37,948 nt of DNA from Lutibacter sp. Its GTDB lineage: Bacteria > Bacteroidota > Bacteroidia > Flavobacteriales > Flavobacteriaceae. The notes below the pieces were generated by a model. The model had not been told where the DNA came from, searched no databases, and saw only the letters and a list, made by a program, of their open reading frames with translations. Numbering within the stretch: position 1 is the first letter of the stretch; each line of letters opens with the position of its first letter. Made by a program: the position numbers and the translations under genes. This document shows, piece by piece, positions 31,642 to 37,948 of this stretch. The stretch covers positions 1-37,948 of the forward strand of contig JAUSOJ010000035.1 of assembly GCA_030656195.1 (NCBI GenBank), written 5' to 3'.

Positions 31642-33438
31642 TTATTCTTTATACATTTTGTCAATAAGTTCCTTGTATTTTTGCTGAATAACTTTTCGTT
31701 TCAGCTTTAAAGTTGCGGTAATTTCACCAGCTTCAATACTGAATTCTTGGGGCAATAAGGTGAATTTTTTAATTTTTTCAAATACCGAAAATTCTTTTTG
31801 CAAGGCTTCAAACCGCTTTTCAAACATTTCGATGATTTGGCTGTGATTGATCAATTCTTCAATGTCCTTAAAGCTAATTTTATGTTGAACGGCATACTGA
31901 ATTAAATTCTCAAAACTGGGTACTGCCAGTGCTGTTACATATTTTTGCTGGTCGCCAATAACGGCTATTTGTTCAATGAAAGCGTCACTAATTAGTGCCA
32001 ATTCTAATTTTTGAGGCGCAATGTATTTTCCTCCTGAAGTTTTCATCAAATCTTTTATTCTGTCGGTGATGATTAAATTTCCCTTTTCATCAATTTTTCC
32101 GGCATCACCCGAACAAAACCAGCCATTTTTAAAAACTTCGGCAGTTTCCATTGGTTTTTTATAATAACCTTTCATAACACCTGGGCCTTTTATCAAAATC
32201 TCATCATTTTCGCCTATCATAATTTGCGACCCTTCAATGGTTTTTCCGGCCGAATTAAATTCAAAATGGGTGTAACCAAAAAGCGAAACTGTTGCGGTAG
32301 TTTCTGTCAATCCATACCCGCATTTAATATTTAAACCAAAAGAGTGAAAAAAGGAAACCATATCAGCTGCCAGCGGAGCGCCGCCACAAGGCATAAATTT
32401 TATGCGTCCGCCAAAAACCTCCCTTAATTTGCTCAGCACCAATTTGTCGGCAATTTTATACTTTATCCTTAAACTTTTAGGCACCGGTATTTCCAATCTT
32501 TTGTAATTATTATGATAGGAATTTCCAATACCTAATGCCCAACTTGCTAATTTCATTTTAGTTGGTGAAGCTTCCTTTCTTTTATCCTGAATGGCCGCGA
32601 AAATTTTCTCAAAAATACGAGGAACTGTACACATTAAGGTTGGTTTTACCTCTTTTAAAACTTCTGCAATTAACTTCGGATTTTGATTGAAATATACTTT
32701 TATGCCTCTGTGCAAACAAAAGAAAACCCAGCTTCTTTCGTAAATATGGCTTAAGGGCAAAAAACTTAAAGAACTGTCTTTTTCAGAAACTTTGAGTTCA
32801 AAATCGTGCGCTTTTAAAGATTCCGTAAAATTGGTGTGGTCTAACATAACGCCTTTTGGTTCTCCCGTTGTGCCTGAAGTATAAATAATACTTGCCAAAT
32901 CGGTTGGTTCGGCTTCATAATATCTTTTTTGAAGTTCGGTTTCAATGGTTTCATTTGCTTTGTAAACCATAAAATCATCTAAATAAATGCCGTTTTCAGG
33001 TTTTTCAAACTTAATGTCTTTTGAAAGTCCGACAATTAATTTGAGATATTCACTGGTTTTTGAAATTTCAAACGCTTTGTTGTATTCCTCTTGATTTCCC
33101 ACAAACAACAAACTAATTTCTGCATCATTGATGATATAGGCAACCTCATTTTTAGAATTTGTGGCATAAATTGGAACGGTAACCGCCCTGATGCTCATAA
33201 TGGCAATGTCGGCCACAATCCATTCGGGCATATTTTCAGCGAAAATAGCTACATTTTGCTGTTCTTTAATTCCGAATTGCAGCAATGCTTTTGAGAGGTT
33301 TTGAATATTTTCGCCAAAATGGATCCACGAAATTCCAACCCAGGTTTTCAGTTTATCATTTTTATAATAAATAGCGTTTTCGCTTTGGTATTGCGCTACT
33401 TTTTGTCTTATTTCTAAACCAATTGTATTGTTGTTCAT
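31642..33438 (-). CDS. Long-chain acyl-CoA synthetase (AMP-binding)
   Basis: This 598-residue protein is an ANL-superfamily acid-CoA ligase that activates fatty acids as acyl-adenylates and transfers them to CoA, usually membrane-associated in the cytoplasm. Signatures are the P-loop IIYTSGTTGEPKGVML, the SFLPLSHIYERSW block of the long-chain (FadD15-like) branch, the CGYGLTETTATVSLFGY A5 motif, FCSGDAGKIDEKGNLIITDRIKD with the hinge Asp, and TSGGKYIAPQKLE with the Lys-containing C-terminal signature. Length is typical. It stands alone. Upstream of the start at 33438 only a repeat element (copy F) and AT-rich DNA are seen. Confidence 0.94.
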   Translation of the reverse strand: MNNNTIGLEIRQKVAQYQSENAIYYKNDKLKTWVGISWIHFGENIQNLSKALLQFGIKEQQNVAIFAENMPEWIVADIAIMSIRAVTVPIYATNSKNEVAYIINDAEISLLFVGNQEEYNKAFEISKTSEYLKLIVGLSKDIKFEKPENGIYLDDFMVYKANETIETELQKRYYEAEPTDLASIIYTSGTTGEPKGVMLDHTNFTESLKAHDFELKVSEKDSSLSFLPLSHIYERSWVFFCLHRGIKVYFNQNPKLIAEVLKEVKPTLMCTVPRIFEKIFAAIQDKRKEASPTKMKLASWALGIGNSYHNNYKRLEIPVPKSLRIKYKIADKLVLSKLREVFGGRIKFMPCGGAPLAADMVSFFHSFGLNIKCGYGLTETTATVSLFGYTHFEFNSAGKTIEGSQIMIGENDEILIKGPGVMKGYYKKPMETAEVFKNGWFCSGDAGKIDEKGNLIITDRIKDLMKTSGGKYIAPQKLELALISDAFIEQIAVIGDQQKYVTALAVPSFENLIQYAVQHKISFKDIEELINHSQIIEMFEKRFEALQKEFSVFEKIKKFTLLPQEFSIEAGEITATLKLKRKVIQQKYKELIDKMYKE

Positions 33439-33513
33439 TAATTGTTTTGCTTTAATATTTAAAAATATTAATAGATATTTGTGCCGCGAAGTTACGAAGA
33501 TTTTGTGCTGTTT

Positions 33514-33662
33514 GCGTTACGGATTACTTCACCTTTTTATTATTTTATATTGGCGTTCAGTGAACCTTGTTTGAAGCGAAAATCCTTTTTTGATTCGCCC
33601 TTCGGCGAAGTAAAAAAGATTGCAGCGGAAAGCCCGACCCGCCAGCTGGCGGGGAACGCCCA
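33514..33662 (-). repeat. Two-hairpin interspersed element, copy F
   Basis: On the minus strand it begins GGGCGTTCCCCGCCAGCTGG and contains TTTCCGCTGCAATC, then hairpin 2 with CTTTTTT...TTCGCC and GGCGAA...AAAAAAG as in copy C, a second TTTTCGCTTCAA, and an ending GTAATCCGTAACGC. About 50 bp of unrelated sequence separates that second motif from the end. Confidence 0.85.
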
Positions 33663-33702
33663 AAAAAAAATAATTTACTTTTAAAACTATCGGCTAAATC
33701 AC

Positions 33703-33710
33703 TAAATTTG
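33703..33710 (+). promoter_or_regulatory. -7 promoter element (TAAATTTG) of aspS
   Basis: It matches TAnnTTTG exactly, 24 bp before the ATG at 33735. An in-frame TTG at 33708 is inside it and cannot be the start. Confidence 0.55.
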
Positions 33711-33734
33711 TGCTTCCTTAAAAAAAAGATTACG

Positions 33735-35489
33735 ATGTACAGAACGCATAAAAACGGAGAATTACGCATAGAAAATATTGGCCAGGAAGTTACTTTGGCC
33801 GGCTGGGTGCAAAAAACGCGCGATAAAGGATTTATGATTTGGGTTGATTTGCGCGATCGCTACGGCATTACGCAGCTGATTTTTGATGAAGATCGCACGC
33901 CAAAAGAAATGATGGAAAAAGCGAAAATGCTGGGCCGCGAATTTGTGATTCAGGTGAAGGGCGAAGTGATAGAACGTGTTTCAAAAAACGCAAATATGCC
34001 CACCGGAGACATTGAAATTTTGGTGAAAGAGCTGACTATTTTGAACAAATCTTTGGTGCCGCCATTTACCATTGAAGACGAAACCGACGGCGGTGATGAG
34101 CTGCGAATGAAATATCGTTACTTGGATATTAGAAGAAATCCGGTAAAAAATAACTTGATTTTTCGCAGTAAAGTGGCGATGGAAACCAGAAAATATTTAT
34201 CAGGAGAAGGATTTATTGAGGTGGAAACGCCTTATTTAATCAAATCTACACCCGAAGGCGCACGTGATTTTGTGGTGCCAAGCCGCATGAATGCAGGCCA
34301 GTTTTACGCTTTGCCGCAATCGCCGCAAACTTTTAAGCAATTGCTGATGGTGGGCGGATTGGATAAGTATTTTCAGATTGTGAAATGTTTTAGGGACGAG
34401 GATTTGCGTGCCGACAGACAGCCTGAATTTACGCAAATTGACTGTGAAATGGCGTTTGTGGAACAGGAAGATATTTTGAATGCTTTTGAAGGATTGACCA
34501 AACATTTGTTAAAAGAAGTGAATGGCGTGGAAGTTACCAAATTTCCAAGAATGACTTATGATGATGCGATGCGCAAATACGGAAACGACAAACCGGATAT
34601 TAGGTTTGGAATGGAATTCGGCGAATTGAATGCCGTGGCACAACACAAAGATTTTGGCGTTTTTAATTCGGCAGAATTGGTTGTGGGTATCGCAGTTCCC
34701 GGCGGAAATAAATTTACCAGAAAAGAAATTGACGCATTTATTGAATTTTTGAAGCGTCCGCAAGTTGGGGCATCGGGCATGGTTTATGTGCGTTGCAACG
34801 AAGACGGAACTTTAAAATCTTCTGTTGATAAATTTTATGAGGAAGCCGATTTGAAAAAATGGGCCGAAATAACCGGTGCAAAAGCCGGAGATTTAATTTG
34901 CGTTTTGTCGGGCCTTGCCGATAAAGTGCGCGGACAATTGAGCGTTTTGCGTATGGAAATGGCAAATCAACTAGGTTTGCGAAACCCAAAAGAATTTGCG
35001 CCGTTATGGGTGGTTGATTTTCCTTTACTGGAATGGGATGAAGAAACCAAACGTTTTCACGCGATGCACCATCCTTTTACCTCGCCAAAACCAGAAGATA
35101 TGGCAATGTTAGACACCGATCCCGGAAAAGTACGTGCCAATGCTTATGATTTGGTGTTGAACGGAAATGAAATTGGTGGCGGATCTATTCGTATTCACGA
35201 CAAACAAACCCAAGCCTTGATGTTTAATCATTTAGGTTTTACGCCTGAAAAAGCAAAAGACCAGTTCGGATTTTTAATGAATGCCTTTGAATATGGCGCG
35301 CCGCCACACGGTGGAATTGCTTTTGGATTGGACCGATTGACTGCTATTTTGGGCGGACAGGAAACCATCCGAGATTTTATTGCTTTCCCTAAAAACAACA
35401 GCGGACGCGATGTAATGATTGATGCGCCTTCTCAAATTGACGATGAGCAATTGAAAGAATTGTGTTTAAAAATAAATTTGCCTTTATAG
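33735..35489 (+). CDS. aspS: Aspartate--tRNA ligase
   Basis: This 584-residue protein is a class II aspartyl-tRNA synthetase of the bacterial type. It has an N-terminal OB-fold anticodon-binding domain (1-105), motif 1 in the [20 protein letters not shown] region (160-179), motif 2 [18 protein letters not shown] (219-236), a GAD-type insertion (about 290-410), and motif 3 [12 protein letters not shown]. Length matches bacterial AspRS. The catalytic core is complete. The ATG at 33735 ([11 protein letters not shown]) is chosen because the frame's upstream TTG overlaps the promoter. Whether it is discriminating or also charges tRNA-Asn cannot be told without knowing if asnS and gatCAB are present. 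Confidence 0.97.
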   Translation: MYRTHKNGELRIENIGQEVTLAGWVQKTRDKGFMIWVDLRDRYGITQLIFDEDRTPKEMMEKAKMLGREFVIQVKGEVIERVSKNANMPTGDIEILVKELTILNKSLVPPFTIEDETDGGDELRMKYRYLDIRRNPVKNNLIFRSKVAMETRKYLSGEGFIEVETPYLIKSTPEGARDFVVPSRMNAGQFYALPQSPQTFKQLLMVGGLDKYFQIVKCFRDEDLRADRQPEFTQIDCEMAFVEQEDILNAFEGLTKHLLKEVNGVEVTKFPRMTYDDAMRKYGNDKPDIRFGMEFGELNAVAQHKDFGVFNSAELVVGIAVPGGNKFTRKEIDAFIEFLKRPQVGASGMVYVRCNEDGTLKSSVDKFYEEADLKKWAEITGAKAGDLICVLSGLADKVRGQLSVLRMEMANQLGLRNPKEFAPLWVVDFPLLEWDEETKRFHAMHHPFTSPKPEDMAMLDTDPGKVRANAYDLVLNGNEIGGGSIRIHDKQTQALMFNHLGFTPEKAKDQFGFLMNAFEYGAPPHGGIAFGLDRLTAILGGQETIRDFIAFPKNNSGRDVMIDAPSQIDDEQLKELCLKINLPL

Positions 35490-35636
35490 ATTTTATAGGA
35501 AATATTTAATAATTACATAATGATTTGGTTACATAAAAAAGGAATTATTGGTTGAAATTTGTGAAGTATTTAAACCCGTTTTAAATATATCCTTTCATAA
35601 TATCCATTAGTTTTTGTCAACTAATTTGTGAAATGT

Positions 35637-35670
35637 TTAAGGCTGCCTATTCGGGCAGCCTTTTTTTATG
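35637..35670 (+). terminator. Terminator of aspS
   Basis: GGCTGCC and GGGCAGCC pair around TATTC and are followed by seven T, about 150 bp after the aspS stop. Confidence 0.88.
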
Positions 35671-36154
35671 GTCCAATTTATTAGGCAAAACACTCTAAGT
35701 TAAAGCAGTCTAATGCTGAAATGTTTTTAACCATATTTCTCTCTGTGAATCTATATCAACTCATTATTTAAACATTTACACTGTGGCAAAAAAGAGACAC
35801 AAAGCAATGCTTAATAGCTGATTTTAGAATCTGTCTTATAATCTCCTTTAGGCAAAATCAGTTTCCAGTTGACCCAAACTTTTAAGATTTAACTACTAAT
35901 ATTTAATATTCAAACTAAACTTTATCAAAACGGTAACATCGGCTTAACATTAACTTAACAAACGCGTTGGTTATTTGCAGCGACAAAAACTAATAAAGGA
36001 TGAAACAAAACAAAGCATTAAAAGCTTTTTTGCATTCTTCATTTAAAAATTTCTAATAAGATATTATTGATTGTTATCTGGAAATAATAATTTAATTTTA
36101 TACTGGAAATTAGCGTTTTCGTTTATTTGGTAATTTAAATCGAAACAAATTAGA
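35671..36154. other. Intergenic control region before the porin gene
   Basis: It is AT-rich, with Pho-box-like repeats near 35933, a degenerate copy of the 14-bp tandem-repeat unit at 35896-35911, and a doubtful 18-codon frame at 36000-36056 (AAGG precedes its ATG). Nothing else is recognised. Confidence 0.6.
35933..35961 (+). promoter_or_regulatory. Pho-box-like direct repeats upstream of the porin gene
   Basis: TAACA occurs at 35934, 35945 and 35956, exactly 11 bp apart (GTAACATCGG, TTAACATTAAC, TTAACAAACG). The 11-bp spacing is that of PhoB-type sites. A second site with the same motif precedes pstS. Confidence 0.6.
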
Positions 36155-37162
36155 ATGAAAAAACAAATTTTATTTTTAAGTGCGATTCTTTTAACAATTT
36201 CTTCATTTGCCCAAACTACAGAAGAAGATTTTAAGCCAAGCGGCGAAGTTCAATTTAAAGTTTTTTGGAATTACCATTACGACTTTTCTCAAAATGCCAC
36301 CAAAAAAAGCGCTTTTGAGTTAAACCGTTCCTATTTTGGGTACGCTTATGATTTCAGCAAAAACATTTCAGCCAAAATTATTTTTGATGCAGGCACCGAT
36401 GCCGGTTTCAGTGAATATTCCATCTTGTTAAAAACCGCACAATTGGATTGGAAAGTGGCTGAAGGCGTAAAATTAAGTATGGGATTAATTGGCATGAAAC
36501 AATTTAATGATCAGGAAGAATTTTGGAATTATCGTTATATTTTTAAATCGTTTCAGGATGAACACAGTTATGGGCCCAGCGCCGATTTGGGCGTAAATGC
36601 AGAATTTACGATTACAAAAACCTTAAAAGCAAATTTTGTGGTTTCAAATGGTGAAGGCTATAAAAAATTACAGGATGAAGACGGAAATCAGAAAATTGGC
36701 GGAAGTTTGGTGTTTCAGCCAATAAAAGGGTTGACCACCAAAATTTATATGGACAGCCAGCCAACCACAGATTCTAAAGCAATCACTACTTTGGCCCTAT
36801 TTGCAGGTTATAAAGCAACCGATTGGCGATTGGGCGCGGAATACAATAAATTAAACGACGGAAAAAAATATTCAAGTCTGGCTGTTGATCACGAACTGGA
36901 TGGTTTGTCGTTTTATGCAACTTATGTCATCAACAAAAAATTTGAGATTTTTGGAAGATTTGACCAGCTGAGCTCAAATACATTATCTGGCGAAACAATT
37001 GCTTGGAATGATGAAAATGATGGAAGCCAAGTGATTGCAGGAATTCAATATGCGCCCGTTAAAGGCTTAAAATTTTCTTTAAACTACCAAAACTTTAGTT
37101 TTGATAACGCAGCTTTAGACGCCAAATCGTTGGTGTTTTTAAACGCTGAATTTAAATTATAA
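36155..37162 (+). CDS. Outer-membrane porin, probably phosphate-inducible
   Basis: This 335-residue protein has a signal peptide (MKKQILFLSAILLTISSFAQ) and a body of amphipathic beta-strands typical of a 16- or 18-stranded porin: FELNRSYFGYAYDFSKNISAKIIFDAG, AQLDWKVAEGVKLSMGLIGM, LKFSLNYQNFSFDN, ending VFLNAEFKL with a terminal hydrophobic/aromatic strand. It is about 50-80 residues shorter than OprO/OprP of Pseudomonas, but the layout is similar. The Pho-box-like repeats upstream and PstS directly downstream suggest phosphate or polyphosphate passage. That role is inferred from context. No Shine-Dalgarno is seen, which is usual here. Confidence 0.88.
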   Translation: MKKQILFLSAILLTISSFAQTTEEDFKPSGEVQFKVFWNYHYDFSQNATKKSAFELNRSYFGYAYDFSKNISAKIIFDAGTDAGFSEYSILLKTAQLDWKVAEGVKLSMGLIGMKQFNDQEEFWNYRYIFKSFQDEHSYGPSADLGVNAEFTITKTLKANFVVSNGEGYKKLQDEDGNQKIGGSLVFQPIKGLTTKIYMDSQPTTDSKAITTLALFAGYKATDWRLGAEYNKLNDGKKYSSLAVDHELDGLSFYATYVINKKFEIFGRFDQLSSNTLSGETIAWNDENDGSQVIAGIQYAPVKGLKFSLNYQNFSFDNAALDAKSLVFLNAEFKL

Positions 37163-37207
37163 TATTAAGGAATGTAAAGAAAACAACAACCTATAAATAA
37201 TTTTCAG

Positions 37208-37224
37208 TTAACCTAAACTTAACA
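37208..37224 (+). promoter_or_regulatory. Pho-box-like direct repeats upstream of pstS
   Basis: TTAACC (37208) and TTAACA (37219) are spaced 11 bp, matching the motif and spacing of the repeats at 35933-35961. Confidence 0.6.
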
Positions 37225-37265
37225 ATCAACTCAGTCCTTTACAAAACAAATTAAAAACGACAAAA

Positions 37266-37948
37266 ATGAAAAAATTAGTAATTATGATGTCCTTAGCTTT
37301 AGTAATTGGAGCTTGCGGAAACAAAAAAGAACAAAAAGTCGGTGCTAATGATGCTGAACAATTATCAGGAAACATCAGCATCGATGGTTCAAGCACTGTT
37401 TTCCCGATAACGGAAGCTGTGGCAGAAGAATTTAGAGCGATTCAGCCAAATGTAAAAGTAACTATTGGTGTTTCAGGAACCGGTGGCGGATTTCAAAAAT
37501 TCTCAAGAGGAGAAACAAATATTTCAAATGCTTCTCGTCCAATAAAAGATGTTGAAATAGCGGCTTGTGCTGAAAACAACGTGACTTATTTGGGATTGGA
37601 AATTGCGTACGACGGTTTGGCGGTAGTTGTTAATCCGGGCAATACTTGGGTAGACAGTTTTACTGTAGAAGAATTGAGGAAAATTTGGGAGCCTGCAGCC
37701 CAAGGAAAAATCATGAAATGGAACCAAATTCGCCCAGAATGGCCAAATGAAGAAATCCATTTATACGGACCGGGCACAGCATCTGGAACTTTCGATTACT
37801 TTACAGAAGCCATTAATGGAAAAAGCGGATCAAGCAGAGGTGATTATACTGCAAGTGAAGACGACCATGTATTGGTTCAGGGAATTGCAGGAGACAAATA
37901 TGGATTAGGTTTCTTTGGATTGGCTTACTTCGAAGAAAGCAAAGACAA
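37266..37948 (+). CDS. pstS: Phosphate-binding lipoprotein PstS, 3' part missing
   Basis: The window cuts the gene after about 227 codons. The N-terminus ([17 protein letters not shown]) is a lipoprotein signal with lipid-attached Cys17, so in this organism the binding protein is membrane-anchored. The body matches the PstS/PBP-like family: [37 protein letters not shown]-type loop ([12 protein letters not shown]), [10 protein letters not shown], and [13 protein letters not shown], all of which line the phosphate site in known PstS proteins. PstS delivers phosphate to the PstCAB importer, whose genes presumably follow outside the window. Pho-box-like repeats lie 41 bp upstream. Confidence 0.95.
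   Translation, partial: MKKLVIMMSLALVIGACGNKKEQKVGANDAEQLSGNISIDGSSTVFPITEAVAEEFRAIQPNVKVTIGVSGTGGGFQKFSRGETNISNASRPIKDVEIAACAENNVTYLGLEIAYDGLAVVVNPGNTWVDSFTVEELRKIWEPAAQGKIMKWNQIRPEWPNEEIHLYGPGTASGTFDYFTEAINGKSGSSRGDYTASEDDHVLVQGIAGDKYGLGFFGLAYFEESKD

Noticed and set aside
36000-36056. 18-codon frame (MKQNKALKAF...) before the porin gene with AAAGG upstream
   Set aside because: Too short and lacking any recognisable feature; could be a leader peptide but not supportable from sequence.

Overview
The window looks like a chromosomal segment from a member of the Flavobacteriaceae (Bacteroidota); the genus cannot be fixed from sequence alone. The evidence is: a secreted protein ending in a gliding-motility/type-B T9SS sorting domain, several families typical of this phylum (DUF3078, DUF2480, DUF5689), AT-rich intergenic DNA, weak or absent Shine-Dalgarno sequences, and repeated matches to the Bacteroidota -7 promoter element TAnnTTTG. 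No transposase, integrase, rRNA or CRISPR array was found. One tRNA gene, tRNA-Ala(GGC), is present.

Layout. 1-4053 (minus strand) is a tight three-gene operon: a three-TM protein with a periplasmic TolB-like/TPR region, a small single-TM protein with a cytoplasmic helical tail, and a caspase-like protease fused to an alpha/beta-hydrolase (cut by the window start). I do not recognise this set as a named system and it is the best candidate for something new. 4187-4303 encodes a tiny lysine-rich peptide. 4482-12250 holds a Cof-type HAD phosphatase, a C-type-lectin/T9SS adhesin-like protein, a CDF metal exporter, a CorA-type channel with a GTN instead of GMN motif, and a GNAT-nitrilase fusion. 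12711-15246 holds tRNA-Ala, an OsmC-like protein and RecJ. 15494-17401 is a secreted S9 peptidase.

17695-23713 is a divergent cluster: a secreted EEP-family nuclease/phosphatase faces a TonB-dependent receptor followed by a lipoprotein with DUF5689 (OB-like) and lamin-tail domains. Together these resemble the parts of the extracellular nuclease ExeM on separate polypeptides, suggesting an extracellular nucleic-acid or phosphate scavenging locus (inference). 23999-35489 is mostly housekeeping: a small repeat protein, LpxD, HflX, a DUF59/DUF2480/DUF3078 operon, a small lipoprotein, RsmI with an aldo/keto reductase, a long-chain acyl-CoA ligase and AspS. 35900-37948 is a phosphate-starvation locus: a porin and the phosphate-binding lipoprotein PstS, each preceded by 11-bp-periodic TTAACA repeats that look like Pho boxes.

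An interspersed element of about 90-150 bp occurs six times in intergenic space, on both strands. It has GCGTT...AACGC ends and two internal hairpins whose pairing is kept while the sequence changes between copies. Other short repeat families have touched gene ends, apparently supplying the recJ stop codon and the C-terminal tail of the CDF transporter.
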